A stretch of DNA of 64,000 nucleotides. Origin: JBHIDJ01 sp046760105. GTDB taxonomy: Bacteria; Pseudomonadota; Gammaproteobacteria; Acidiferrobacterales; SPGG2. Location: NCBI GenBank assembly GCA_046760105.1, contig JBHIDJ010000003.1, forward strand, positions 1 to 64,000. The letters are read 5' to 3'. Within the stretch, counting starts at the first letter, position 1. Every line of letters begins with the position of its first letter. Of the stretch, positions 8,327 to 16,870 are shown one piece after another. Position numbers and translations under genes: made by a program. The notes beneath the pieces are model-generated. The model was not told where the DNA came from. It searched no databases and saw only the letters and a list, made by a program, of their open reading frames with translations.

Positions 8327-8464
8327 CTACTTTATTTCGGTTTTCGTAAACGCCGGGCGCTGGTGCACGTATTGGGCGAGCTTCTTGTCGAGCCCACGCG
8401 CGCTGATCGCACGTGCGTACGCCTTGCGCGCCGCGCCCCATTTGGCTCGCGTGTCGAGCGACAT
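8327..8464 (-). CDS. Small basic protein of 45 residues (unknown)
   Basis: ATG at 8464, ending in KTEIK. The composition is basic and helix-prone (KWGAARKAYARAISARGL, then DKKLAQYVHQRPAF). No Shine-Dalgarno is obvious, but the start lies eight bases after the stop of the 75-codon frame upstream on the same strand, so the two would form a small operon. I do not recognise a family. Coding status is supported by amino-acid character and position only. Confidence 0.45.
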   Translation of the reverse strand: MSLDTRAKWGAARKAYARAISARGLDKKLAQYVHQRPAFTKTEIK

Positions 8465-8472
8465 AACGAAAC

Positions 8473-8700
8473 CTAGTCACCACTGAGTATGATGCGGTTG
8501 CAATTTGACCGCGCGGCTGTAGATTTGGATCGTCCCGGATGTCGCCCTGCCCGCCGATAAAGCGTGGCGAGAAAATCCAAGAATTCGGGATCATCCTTGG
8601 CATAATCCAGGGCCTGCTCCCTTGATGGCAACCCCTTGTGTAAAGTCAGGGGCTCGTGCGCCGGCTGCGGACCACGTTTAGGATTAAAATGCCCCACCAC
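8473..8700 (-). CDS. Hypothetical protein of 75 residues
   Basis: GTG start at 8700, with a weak purine-rich AGAGAG upstream. The central part REQALDYAKDDPEFLDFLATL looks like an amphipathic helical protein; the C-terminal 20 residues are basic and less protein-like. It is divergent from trmL, sharing the intergenic space at 8701-8756. No family recognised. It may be expressed with the 45-residue frame that follows. Confidence 0.45.
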   Translation of the reverse strand: MVGHFNPKRGPQPAHEPLTLHKGLPSREQALDYAKDDPEFLDFLATLYRRAGRHPGRSKSTAARSNCNRIILSGD

Positions 8701-8756
8701 GACAGAACTCTCTGGTTTTCAGCAAGGGGCATGTTAAGGAAGAGGATTGCCAAAAG

Positions 8757-9221
8757 ATGTTCCACGTTGTGCTGTACCAACCCGAGATACCGCCGAACAC
8801 AGGGAATGTGATCCGCCTGTGTGCTAACACCGGCACGACATTGCATCTGATCGAGCCCTTGGGTTTTGCACTTGACGACAAGCAGCTGAAGCGAGCTGGT
8901 CTCGATTACCATGAATGGGCAAACGTGAGCACCTACGCCCATATCGACGACTTCATCGAGCGCGTCAAGCCTGCACGCCTGTTTGCCTTCTCAACTAAGG
9001 CCGACCGCCTTTACACCGCCGTTGACTATCGCGAGCACGACGCATTGGTCTTCGGCCCAGAGACCCGCGGTCTGCCACGAAGGCTTCTCGAGGACCTGCC
9101 GCCGGAGCGGTGTCTCCGGTTGCCGATGCTCCCTGACGTTCGCAGCCTCAATCTGTCCAACGCCGTCGCGGTGGTCGTGTATGAAGCCTGGCGTCAGGCG
9201 GCGTTTAAGGGCGGCGGCTAG
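8757..9221 (+). CDS. trmL: tRNA (cytidine/uridine-34-2'-O)-methyltransferase TrmL
   Basis: SPOUT-fold methyltransferase that 2'-O-methylates the wobble base of leucine tRNAs. It has 154 residues, the family length. Motifs include the N-terminal YQPEIPPNTGNVIRLCANTG, the SAM-binding knot LVFGPETRGLP and the C-terminal RLPMLPDVRSLNLSNAVAVV. Single gene, divergent from the 75-residue hypothetical gene. The short C-terminal tail FKGGG is slightly unusual but harmless. Confidence 0.95.
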   Translation: MFHVVLYQPEIPPNTGNVIRLCANTGTTLHLIEPLGFALDDKQLKRAGLDYHEWANVSTYAHIDDFIERVKPARLFAFSTKADRLYTAVDYREHDALVFGPETRGLPRRLLEDLPPERCLRLPMLPDVRSLNLSNAVAVVVYEAWRQAAFKGGG

Positions 9222-9321
9222 GCTACCTGCTGGGCACCCGGTGACATCAGGGCCAGCCGTACGCAGCCCCGGAGTGATAAAACCCGGTAAACCTGGGCCT
9301 TATGAATGCAGCAAAAGCCGA

Positions 9322-9501
9322 CTAATAATTAGATCTGATGGCGGCCCAGAGCTTATCTTCTTTGCGGCGCCCGTTTTCTTGACGCCGATCGGGTTTTTTC
9401 GGTTCAAAACGCACTTCACCGCGGCGGTCTACATTAACGCGCCGCACACGCTTGCGCCGTTCTACTCCCTGATACTCCGTTGTGCTTACCTTGTCTTGCA
9501 T
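9322..9501 (-). CDS. Small arginine-rich protein of 59 residues (unknown)
   Basis: The ATG at 9501 is preceded by AAGGAGGTGAAAGG, a near-perfect Shine-Dalgarno at good spacing, which strongly suggests translation. The product is very basic: ERRKRVRRVNVDRRGEVRF in the middle, RRQENGRRKEDKLW near the end. No signal peptide or membrane segment. It may bind nucleic acid; RRVNVDRRGEVRF also recalls the first strand of PilZ-type domains, but it is too short for one. Convergent with trmL. Confidence 0.65.
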   Translation of the reverse strand: MQDKVSTTEYQGVERRKRVRRVNVDRRGEVRFEPKKPDRRQENGRRKEDKLWAAIRSNY

Positions 9502-9781
9502 CCTTTCACCTCCTTGCTATTAGCACACGTCCAAGAAATGCATGCCATAACGCCGTTCTGGCGTCGCCGGCAATCGGTGTGGAAAAGCCCAGGATGGCAC
9601 CCCGAAAGACTGAGGGTGCACCCCCACCCAAGGGAAGAAGATGCAAAGATCAGGCCAGATTCTCGGGCTGACTAGCCGTTTGCGTGCATTGCGCCGACAC
9701 TGCTTCGCTGACGCTAATCACCGATTTGACCGTACAATAACCGTCAACGAAGGTGTGCACCCACTTATAGAGATCCTTGGC

Positions 9782-10096
9782 ATGTTTTGGCGAACGTGGC
9801 TCGCTTTACTGCTGATACTAGCGTACGCGTTACCGGCGGGAGCGGAACAGCAACCTCACGCGAACGGGACGTTGACGCCGACCCTGGACGCAAAACAAGA
9901 GTTCAAACGACCCGGTGAGCTTTTGCGTGACATTCCCACGATAAGGGATTTGCTCGAGCGCGCAGGGGAAAAGGCTTACTCGAAATGCCTTAGGAGGCTT
10001 GGCGAAGCCGAGCTCTGTGAGTGCATCACAAATCGCATTCCTTTGAAACTTGACCTGCTCTGCTACATCAGGGTGGTCGAGCGTACGAAGGAATAG
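9782..10096 (+). CDS. Small exported protein, unknown function
   Basis: From the ATG at 9782 the product has 104 residues. It starts with a clear signal peptide (MFWRTWLALLLILAYALPAG, cleavage after AGA). The mature part has four cysteines in its last half (KCLRRLGEAELCECITNRI, then LLCYIR), suggesting disulfides in the periplasm. In-frame upstream codons to 9641 have no signal character. It is followed after 16 bases by a lipoprotein gene, so the two are probably co-transcribed. Family not recognised. Confidence 0.65.
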   Translation: MFWRTWLALLLILAYALPAGAEQQPHANGTLTPTLDAKQEFKRPGELLRDIPTIRDLLERAGEKAYSKCLRRLGEAELCECITNRIPLKLDLLCYIRVVERTKE

Positions 10097-10112
10097 AGCC
10101 TCCACCGATGGG

Positions 10113-10598
10113 ATGTCTCGGATTAGGGAAGGAAGAATCATAAAACGCCGACCGCCGTTGAGAGGCGACGCCTTAGTCCTCACGTTGATAGCCTTGATGT
10201 TTATCGGTAGCTGCAGGTCGTCGACTGAACCCTTAGTGGCGCGTGAGCTAAGTGCCACGCGCCTAATCCATGTTAAAACCACCAAAGACAAGGTCCTTGA
10301 AAGGCTTGGGGAGCCGAAGGAAAGGTCGGCCGATGGAAGATTTCTTTTGTATCAGTATTGGGAACGAGGGCGGAAGAAGGTCAAGTGGTCTACTTCAGAT
10401 TTCGAACTGGTCTCACGCAAGATGTATGAGGTTCAACTCATCATAGAGTTCGACAGCAATGATCGCATCAAACGATATAAGACACACAAATGCAAAACCG
10501 ACAACGACCCTGTGTGTAATCGGGCAAAGTCCTTGTGCGAGATGCTCAAAAAGCTCGGGGACGAAGATCTGCTAGCAGTGTATTGCCGAAGTTCGTAA
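10113..10598 (+). CDS. Putative lipoprotein with SmpA/BamE-like fold
   Basis: From the ATG at 10113 the product has 161 residues. A hydrophobic N-terminal segment ends in a lipobox (LIALMFIGSC), indicating lipidation at the Cys. The following TTKDKVLERLGEPKERSADG resembles the helix-turn of SmpA/OmlA/BamE-like domains ('v..lGeP'). The C-terminal part has further cysteines (THKCKTDNDPVCNRAKSLC). No role can be assigned. It is probably paired with the exported protein gene just upstream and is followed by a cluster of GC-rich hairpins that could end transcription. Confidence 0.65.
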   Translation: MSRIREGRIIKRRPPLRGDALVLTLIALMFIGSCRSSTEPLVARELSATRLIHVKTTKDKVLERLGEPKERSADGRFLLYQYWERGRKKVKWSTSDFELVSRKMYEVQLIIEFDSNDRIKRYKTHKCKTDNDPVCNRAKSLCEMLKKLGDEDLLAVYCRSS

Positions 10599-10600
10599 AA

Positions 10601-10799
10601 CCCCCTCCCCCTATCCCCCTCCCACAAGGGGAGGGGGTACAGGGTTCATGCGTGGGGATGTGTCGAGGTGACACGAAATAGCGTTGAGTGTTTTTTCGCC
10701 CCTTGGTCAAGCCACCCCCACGCTAGCCCTCCCCCACTGGGGGAGGGTGTGGGAGGGGGAATTACCTCCCCCACTCGTTGGGGGAGGTCAGGAGGGGGA
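10601..10799. repeat. Cluster of three C/G-rich hairpins with a TTGGTCAAGCC element
   Basis: Hairpins at 10615-10637 (CCCCCTCCC / GGGAGGGGG), 10727-10747 (CCCTCCCCC / GGGGGAGGG, 3-base loop) and 10764-10788 (ACCTCCCCC / GGGGGAGGT). Between the first two lies GCCCCTTGGTCAAGCC (TTGGTCAAGCC at 10703-10713), which recurs twice near 17.5 kb beside another hairpin of the same kind. The block lies between convergent genes, so it may also act as a bidirectional terminator. Confidence 0.7.
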
Positions 10800-11804
10800 C
10801 TATTCGGCTCGTGGCTCGCGACTTAACAGCGCTTCCACCGCGTCCTGCGGCAACCTATTTTCATAGAGTACGCGGTAGACTTGCTCGGTGATCGGCATCT
10901 CGACGTTCATACGCTTTGCGAGCGCATAGAGCTCCTTGGCGGTGGCTACGCCTTCGGCTTCTTGGCCAAGCTCCTTGAGGATATCCGGTAGCTTGCGGCC
11001 CTGACCCAAGCCGAGGCCTACCCGGCGGTTACGCGACAGGTTATCGGTACAGCTAAGGATGAGATCACCGGCACCGGCGAGACCCATAAAGGTCTCCATG
11101 GCCCCGCCCATGGCCACGCCCAGACGTGCCAGTTCGGCCAGTCCGCGGGTGATGAGCCCCGCGCGTGCGTTCGCGCCAAAACCCAAACCGTCGCTGATCC
11201 CAGCGGCGATGGCCATGACATTCTTTATCGCGCCGCCAAGTTGCACGCCGGGCACGTCGCGGCTGGTGTAAACGCGCACACGCTCGTTACGCAACCAGCC
11301 GGCGATCGTCTGGGCGGCGTCATCGCGCTCGGCGGCGACCGTAAAGGCTGTGGGTAGCCCCTGCGCTACCTCGCGTGCAAAAGTAGGACCAGAGACGACA
11401 CCGACCGTTGCACCATCCCCGAACACCTCATAGGCTATCTGGTGCAACAGTTTACCCGTGCCTGGCTCTAGGCCCTTGGTCGCCCAAGCGACCAAGGCAT
11501 CCGCCGCCAGGTGGGGTTGGAGTACCTGCAACACGCTGCGGAACGCGTGGCTGGGCACGGCGACAAGAAAGCGGCCGTGACTCGCGAGGGCCGTGAGCTT
11601 GTCATCAACGACAAGGCGTTCAGGGAAACGAATGCCGGGGAGATACTTGGCGTTCGCGCGCTCTCGGCCCAGGCGTTCGAGTGCTTGCCGATCATGGCCC
11701 CAAAGGTGAACCATAAACCCGTTGCGTGCCACCAGGATCGCAAGCGCCGTGCCCCACGACCCGGCCCCTAGCACCGCAACGGCGAGATCGCTTTTGCTGC
11801 TCAT
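10800..11804 (-). CDS. gpsA: Glycerol-3-phosphate dehydrogenase [NAD(P)+]
   Basis: Makes sn-glycerol-3-phosphate from dihydroxyacetone phosphate for phospholipid synthesis; cytoplasmic. It has 334 residues, with the N-terminal NAD(P) motif AVLGAGSWGTALA, the catalytic Lys region VVSGPTFAREV and GGAIKNVMAIAAGI, and the substrate-binding NARAGLITRGLAEL. Downstream of secB in the same direction, as in many gammaproteobacteria. No anomalies. Confidence 0.97.
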   Translation of the reverse strand: MSSKSDLAVAVLGAGSWGTALAILVARNGFMVHLWGHDRQALERLGRERANAKYLPGIRFPERLVVDDKLTALASHGRFLVAVPSHAFRSVLQVLQPHLAADALVAWATKGLEPGTGKLLHQIAYEVFGDGATVGVVSGPTFAREVAQGLPTAFTVAAERDDAAQTIAGWLRNERVRVYTSRDVPGVQLGGAIKNVMAIAAGISDGLGFGANARAGLITRGLAELARLGVAMGGAMETFMGLAGAGDLILSCTDNLSRNRRVGLGLGQGRKLPDILKELGQEAEGVATAKELYALAKRMNVEMPITEQVYRVLYENRLPQDAVEALLSREPRAE

Positions 11805-11944
11805 CGTTCTCGGGGTGGTCTAAAAGACCCAGCAGCGCAAGGAGCAAGGTCTATTAGCACATATGCCAACGGCAACCCTGGTTGCCGATTGATGTGCCGA
11901 GGTGATGTGGACCAACGTCTTGGGTTGAGTGCGGATATCGGCGC

Positions 11945-12400
11945 CTAGACCTGTGCCTTATTTTTCTGTTTGTCCTCGTACAACGCCTGAAAATCGATCA
12001 GGTCGATCAGCAGTTGCGGGAAGCCACCCTTAACCACCACGTCGCAAACTGCCTCACGCGCGAAGGGCATAAGAATATTCGGGCAATTGACTTCCAGTAT
12101 CCTTGGCAGATCTTCAGGCGGTACACCCCAGATTTGAAACACCCCGCCCTGGCGGACCTCTATGAGAAAACTGGCCATGTTATCTTGACTAACGGCAACT
12201 TTCACGGTTATCACGACTTCGTAAAACCGCTTCTTGTCGTCAATCGGCTGATGGTGGATGTTGCACTTGATGCTGACCTCCGACGACGCGTCGGTATTGC
12301 CAAACACCCTAGGTGAGTTAGGACTCTCATAGGAGACATCTTTTAGATACGCCTTCTCAAACTTAAAAATACTGTCTTGCGCAGGCTCAGTAACTGCCAT
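11945..12400 (-). CDS. secB: Protein-export chaperone SecB
   Basis: Tetrameric cytoplasmic chaperone that holds precursor proteins unfolded and hands them to SecA. It has 151 residues, with family motifs FKFEKAYLKDVSYESPN, CNIHHQPIDDK, and CPNILMPFAREAVCDVVVKG GFPQL split around the conserved glycines. The ATG is preceded by GAAGGGGGAAC. It lies between the rhodanese gene and gpsA; the glutaredoxin gene (grxC) that commonly sits between yibN and secB is absent. Confidence 0.96.
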   Translation of the reverse strand: MAVTEPAQDSIFKFEKAYLKDVSYESPNSPRVFGNTDASSEVSIKCNIHHQPIDDKKRFYEVVITVKVAVSQDNMASFLIEVRQGGVFQIWGVPPEDLPRILEVNCPNILMPFAREAVCDVVVKGGFPQLLIDLIDFQALYEDKQKNKAQV

Positions 12401-12466
12401 GCGTTCCCCCTTCTATCGATGTCTTTCAAGGCGCGCCCGCAACTTCATCCTGCTTGCTGAGCACAT

Positions 12467-12886
12467 TTACTTCTCGACCGGCAGATTATCCTTCTCCCAG
12501 GCCGGCAGACCGCCGGCGAGCGTATAGACTTTCTCGAAGCCGTGCTTACGCAGTATGACGGCACCACGGCCGGAGCGGTTGCCGCTTCGACAACTGAGCA
12601 AGATCGGCTTGTTTTTGTGCTTCTCAAGCTCTTTGGCGCGCCCAGGCAGCCCCGCCAACGGGATGTTGATCGCCTGCGGAATATGGCCCGTTTTGAACTC
12701 ATGAGGCTCACCTACGTCTACGATCACTGCCGATTCGTGATTAATCAGCCGCACCGCATCCCATACATTGACATCCTTGATCCCGTGAAACAGGTTGGTC
12801 AGCGGCCCCAGGGCGAACAAAGCCAGCACTACGATCAGGGCAACAAACAGATACCAGTATTTGATGGCGAAGTCGACGTACTCCAT
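12467..12886 (-). CDS. Membrane-anchored rhodanese-like sulfurtransferase (YibN type)
   Basis: A 139-residue protein with an N-terminal membrane helix (about residues 9-28) followed by a single rhodanese domain. The active-site loop reads LSCRSGNRSG with the catalytic Cys at about residue 100. This is the YibN arrangement found upstream of secB in gammaproteobacteria; the physiological sulfur acceptor is unknown. Next upstream on the same strand is an ArsR regulator, a pairing sometimes seen in sulfide or thiol sensing. Confidence 0.9.
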   Translation of the reverse strand: MEYVDFAIKYWYLFVALIVVLALFALGPLTNLFHGIKDVNVWDAVRLINHESAVIVDVGEPHEFKTGHIPQAINIPLAGLPGRAKELEKHKNKPILLSCRSGNRSGRGAVILRKHGFEKVYTLAGGLPAWEKDNLPVEK

Positions 12887-12975
12887 AAGGCACCAAGCGA
12901 TTAGTTCGAGCTCAAGGAAAACGCAACGAAAGACTTTTCACACTCGAGCGCATACCGCATCCACATGAAGGTGTC

Positions 12976-13308
12976 CTAGCGCTGCCGGCTACAGAAGGCT
13001 TCGCGCAACGAATCGATTAGTTTTACGATCCGGTTATCCTCGATACGGTAATACACCTTGTTGGCATCTTTACGAAAAGCAAGTATTCCCTTGTCGCGTA
13101 GAATCGAAAGATGTTGCGAGATGTTGCTTTGTGAGGTGCCGACGCGCTCGACGATATCCTGGACACTTACCTCTGTGCAACCGCCGAGAATGCATAGTAT
13201 CTTCAGGCGCAAGGGGTGGGCCATAGCCTTCAGCGAACGAGACGCGATGTAGATATCGTCCTCATCGTTGATCAGGGCTTCGCGAAAATTCTCCGCACCT
13301 GCACGCAT
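12976..13308 (-). CDS. ArsR-family winged-helix transcriptional regulator
   Basis: A 110-residue repressor-type protein. The winged helix is complete: AMAHPLRLKILCILGG, recognition helix VGTSQSNISQHLSILRDKG, wing FRKDANKVYYRI. Classical ArsR metal motif ELCVCD is absent. Cysteines in LCILGGC (two) and AFC near the C-terminus might serve redox or sulfur sensing as in BigR/SqrR-type members, inferred from their placement and the neighbouring rhodanese gene. A perfect 12-base dyad lies 77 bases upstream and is a good candidate operator. Confidence 0.88.
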   Translation of the reverse strand: MRAGAENFREALINDEDDIYIASRSLKAMAHPLRLKILCILGGCTEVSVQDIVERVGTSQSNISQHLSILRDKGILAFRKDANKVYYRIEDNRIVKLIDSLREAFCSRQR

Positions 13309-13384
13309 CTACTTGCTTCTCACTTCATTGGCTATGCAGTCAAAAACGGAAGTGGCCCGGCTAAGCGCTCGACAAGTCGTCGGG

Positions 13385-13420
13385 AGGTATATTATTAAAA
13401 CATTATACAATAATATACCT
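13385..13420. promoter_or_regulatory. Perfect dyad, likely operator for the ArsR-type regulator
   Basis: AGGTATATTATT at 13385-13396 and its exact complement AATAATATACCT at 13409-13420 flank a 12-base AT-rich spacer. The spacer holds TATAAT on the minus strand (13407-13402), a consensus -10 box for the regulator gene. The site is between the divergent regulator and envC genes. Occlusion of the -10 would give autoregulation. Confidence 0.7.
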
Positions 13421-13512
13421 TTTCCGAAAGAATCAAAGGGCTCAGCATGTGACTCGCTCGTGACTGCTCCTCGCTGGCGTCACCAGTGGCATCAATCTAC
13501 TTCGCAGCATAA

Positions 13513-14697
13513 ATGCGTCTCAACGGAAATCACATCAGGACACTAGCGGCCTTGCTAGTGTCGTCGACGGTACTGTTGCTCGCTGACGTGGAGGGCAGCA
13601 ACAACCCTGGGCAGCCGCCGACGGCGAAACAGGAAGCCCGGCTCGAACAGTTGCGGGCGCGCATCCGCGCACTGAAGGCGCAGCTCGACGAGACGGTCGA
13701 CAAACGTGACGCCCACCGTGTAGAGCGCCGCGAGCTCGAGAGCCAAATCGGCAAGCTCATCAGCAATCTCCGGCAACTCGGTACCCGCCTTGAGTCGCAA
13801 ACCGACGAGCTTCGTGGGCTTGAGAGACGTCGGACCCGGGCGCAGGCGAACTTGCGCAGCCAGAAGGCGGGGCTAGAACAGCAGGTGCGAGCAGTCTATG
13901 CCATGGGTCGACAAGGCTATGCCAAGATGTTGCTCAATCAGGACGACCCCGCTGCTGTCAGCCGTATCCTCGTTTACTATCGCTACCTGAACCAGGAACG
14001 TCTAGCGCAGATTGGCCGGATCAAGTCGGCGTTAGTAACCCTGCGAACGGTGGAGCACGACATCCATACACAACGCCGGGAACTTGAGACGCTGCGGGCC
14101 GCCCAATTAGAGAGAAAGCGACGGCTGCAGGCAAAGCGCGCACGGCGTGCCGAGGTCCTCGCCCTGCTGGAGCGTCAAGTCGACGATCAGACGGCGGAGA
14201 TCACACGGCTGCGCCAAGACGAGCAGCGACTAGAGCGCCTGCTCGACCAACTGCAAGACTACCTCGCTGACGTACCACGCACGCCTGGGCAAGCGACACG
14301 CTTTCAGGACCACAAGGGCAAGCTCCCGTTACCCGCCCACGGCAGGGTTCTGGCTCGCTTCGGCACGGCTAAGAACAGCGGTAGGTTGCGCTGGAAAGGG
14401 GTGTTTCTGAGTGGACGCCTCGGCCAGGATGTGATCTCGGTGGCTCGCGGTCGGGTCGCTTTCGCCGACTGGCTGCGCGGATTTGGACTACTATTGATTC
14501 TGGAGCATGGTGATGGCTATATGACGTTATATGGCCACAACCAGAGCCTTTATGCACAGGTGGGTGACTGGGTTGAGGCTGGACAAGTAATCGCCAGTAT
14601 GGGAAATACCGGCGACGCACGCCAACCTGGCGTATACTTCGAAATCCGGAAAAAGGGACACCCGCAGGATCCACTGAAGTGGTGCCGGTTACCCTGA
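13513..14697 (+). CDS. envC: Murein hydrolase activator EnvC
   Basis: Periplasmic protein that activates septal amidases at division. It has 394 residues: a hydrophobic export segment (residues 9-25), a long coiled coil (about 30-250, rich in R, E, Q, L) and a C-terminal LytM/M23 domain (VLARFGTAKNSGRLRWKGV to YFEIRKKGHPQDPLKW). The zinc ligands of active M23 enzymes are missing, as expected for EnvC, which activates rather than cleaves. Next genes are ctpA and yibQ, the usual order. gpmI, often found upstream, is absent. Confidence 0.93.
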   Translation: MRLNGNHIRTLAALLVSSTVLLLADVEGSNNPGQPPTAKQEARLEQLRARIRALKAQLDETVDKRDAHRVERRELESQIGKLISNLRQLGTRLESQTDELRGLERRRTRAQANLRSQKAGLEQQVRAVYAMGRQGYAKMLLNQDDPAAVSRILVYYRYLNQERLAQIGRIKSALVTLRTVEHDIHTQRRELETLRAAQLERKRRLQAKRARRAEVLALLERQVDDQTAEITRLRQDEQRLERLLDQLQDYLADVPRTPGQATRFQDHKGKLPLPAHGRVLARFGTAKNSGRLRWKGVFLSGRLGQDVISVARGRVAFADWLRGFGLLLILEHGDGYMTLYGHNQSLYAQVGDWVEAGQVIASMGNTGDARQPGVYFEIRKKGHPQDPLKWCRLP

Positions 14698-14759
14698 GGG
14701 GGAACCTAGCGATTTGTTTTTTGGTCTCGCGTTCAGCGAACCACAATGGAGATAAAGCA

Positions 14760-16085
14760 ATGACGTATATCACACGTTACACCCTGATTCTGTTACTGGG
14801 GATTTTCATCGGCGCGGGAGTCACCCTCGACGGGGCTGTACTTGCTGAACGCGATGCAGCGAAGGCGGGTGCCGGCGCACTGCCGCTGGATGAACTGCGG
14901 ACCTTTACCGAGGTGTTTAGCAAGATCAAATCCGACTACGTCGAGGACGTCGCGGACAAAAAACTGCTCGAGGACGCGATCGACGGCATGCTAGCAGGTC
15001 TCGACCCGCACTCTACCTACCTTGACCCGCAAGGTTACAAAGAGGTACGGATCGGTACGGAGGGACAGTTCGGCGGCCTCGGTATCGAGGTCACAATGGA
15101 AAATGGTTTCGTCAAAGTGGTGTCACCCATCGAAGATACCCCGGCGGCGCGTGCCGGGCTAAAGCCCGGGGACTTGATCGTTCGCTTAGACGATAAAGCA
15201 GTCAAGGGCTTGACACTCACGGAGGCGGTCAAACTCATGCGAGGTAAGCCGGGCTCCGACATTACGCTCACCGTGGTCCGAGAAGGCGAGACTAAACCGC
15301 TAAAGTTCACGATCACCCGGGCGGTCATAAAGATCCGCAGCGTGAAAAGCCGTATGTTAGAACCCGGCTACGGTTATCTGCGAATCACCCAGTTCCAGGC
15401 CAATACCGGTAGGAATCTCAAAACTGCCGTGCGCAAACTCGAAGAGGAAAACAAAGGGAAACTGAGAGGCGTGGTGTTGGATCTGCGCAACAATCCGGGC
15501 GGCGTCCTCAATGCAGCGGTGGCAGTTAGCGACGCCTTTCTCGACGACGGCGTTATCGTCTACACGGAAGGTCGCGTGGCAGATTCGAAACTGAAATTTA
15601 GCGCCACTCCCAGTGAGGCGCTAGAGGACGCACCAATGGTCGTCCTGGTGAATGGCGGATCAGCATCAGCATCGGAGATCGTGGCCGGCGCGTTGCAGGA
15701 TCACAAGCGCGCGATTGTCATGGGAACAAAGACCTTCGGCAAAGGCTCGGTGCAGACCATTATGCCGATGAGTAACGGCGCGGCATTGAAGCTGACCACG
15801 GCCCGATACTACACGCCCAGCGGTCGGTCGATCCAGGCCACGGGTATTGACCCGGACATCATCACTGAGGAGGCGACGCTGACCAAAAGCGAGACCGATA
15901 AGGACAGGCTTAAAGAAGCCGACCTTTCGGGTGCGCTGGGCAACAGTATCCCAGAAGCGCTGCCGCTGGGGACAGACAGGCCCACCGAAAATACCGCTTC
16001 CGAACCGGCGCGCGCTGATTATCAACTGAATGAGGCGCTAAACCTTCTGAAGGGGATCAATATCTATAGCAAGAAAAGTGGCTGA
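14760..16085 (+). CDS. ctpA: S41-family carboxy-terminal processing protease
   Basis: Periplasmic serine protease with a PDZ domain. From the ATG at 14760 (preceded by GGAGATAAAGCA) it has 441 residues: signal or anchor helix (about 8-27), PDZ domain with GGLGIEVTM and VVSPIEDTPAARAGLKPGD, then the S41 domain with LRNNPGGVL and catalytic Ser in VNGGSASASEIVAGAL and Lys in KTFGKGSVQT. The stop overlaps the start of the polysaccharide deacetylase gene (TGATG). An earlier in-frame start would overlap envC and lacks an export signal. Confidence 0.95.
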   Translation: MTYITRYTLILLLGIFIGAGVTLDGAVLAERDAAKAGAGALPLDELRTFTEVFSKIKSDYVEDVADKKLLEDAIDGMLAGLDPHSTYLDPQGYKEVRIGTEGQFGGLGIEVTMENGFVKVVSPIEDTPAARAGLKPGDLIVRLDDKAVKGLTLTEAVKLMRGKPGSDITLTVVREGETKPLKFTITRAVIKIRSVKSRMLEPGYGYLRITQFQANTGRNLKTAVRKLEEENKGKLRGVVLDLRNNPGGVLNAAVAVSDAFLDDGVIVYTEGRVADSKLKFSATPSEALEDAPMVVLVNGGSASASEIVAGALQDHKRAIVMGTKTFGKGSVQTIMPMSNGAALKLTTARYYTPSGRSIQATGIDPDIITEEATLTKSETDKDRLKEADLSGALGNSIPEALPLGTDRPTENTASEPARADYQLNEALNLLKGINIYSKKSG

Positions 16086-16870
16086 TGCGCTATGCGGCGT
16101 TGCTCATATGTGTATGGCTGTCGCTGAGCCAAGTAGCCCACGCGGCCGATACCACTGAAACACCAGTTGCCTCTATAAGTATTATCATCGATGACCTAGG
16201 CAACAGCCTGCGCGCTGGGATGCGCGCAATACGGTTGCCGGGGGCGGTCGCCTGTGCGGTGTTGCCGCATAGACCCCATGCGGTACACCTCGCACATGCG
16301 GCGCACGCCAGCGGTAAAGAAGTCATTCTGCACCTACCCATGGAGTCCGCCGACGGCGTCGACTTGGGGCCCGGTAGCGTGCACACAGACATGACGCACC
16401 TTACGATGGCGATGACCCTGCGTGACGACTTGCAGGCTGTACCGCACGCGGTGGGGGTGAGTAACCACATGGGAAGTCTATTCACCACGCAACCGAAGCT
16501 GATGCGCTGGTTGATGCAAGCTGTCTTGGACGAGGGTCACCTATTCTTCGTCGACTCTCGCACCACGGCCGACAGCATCGTGCCCAGGGTCGCCGAAGAA
16601 GTCGGAGTTCCGTACCTGGTGAGGAATGTGTTCTTGGATCGCGAACGCAATTCGGATGCGATTAACACCCAATTCAAAAGGCTCATAAATGCCGCCCGCG
16701 AACACGGCACTGCGCTCGCAATTGGCCACCCTTACGCGGAGACACTGGAGTTCCTGGAACGTCACCTGCCGATGCTGGCGGGCTCCGATATCGAGCTTGT
16801 GCCCCTGTCCAAACTATTAGTATTGCGTAACGAGGAGCAAAAACGATGGCAAACGTCCTTGTCCCTCTAG
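16085..16870 (+). CDS. Divergent polysaccharide deacetylase family protein (YibQ)
   Basis: A 261-residue exported protein with signal peptide (MRYAALLICVWLSLSQVAHA). The family signature IIIDDLGNSLRAG follows, then VILHLPMES, VSNHMGS and FVDSRTT. These are the divergent deacetylase motifs (DD near the N-terminus, SNHMGS) of the DUF610/YibQ family. Translationally coupled to ctpA. Its function in the envelope is not established. Confidence 0.92.
   Translation: MRYAALLICVWLSLSQVAHAADTTETPVASISIIIDDLGNSLRAGMRAIRLPGAVACAVLPHRPHAVHLAHAAHASGKEVILHLPMESADGVDLGPGSVHTDMTHLTMAMTLRDDLQAVPHAVGVSNHMGSLFTTQPKLMRWLMQAVLDEGHLFFVDSRTTADSIVPRVAEEVGVPYLVRNVFLDRERNSDAINTQFKRLINAAREHGTALAIGHPYAETLEFLERHLPMLAGSDIELVPLSKLLVLRNEEQKRWQTSLSL

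Noticed and set aside
10601..10799. Repeated hairpins considered as a CRISPR array
   Set aside because: Units are unequal, palindromic C/G runs without regular spacers, and there are no cas genes.
13700..14697. EnvC as a damaged peptidase because zinc ligands are absent
   Set aside because: EnvC proteins normally lack M23 zinc ligands and act as amidase activators.
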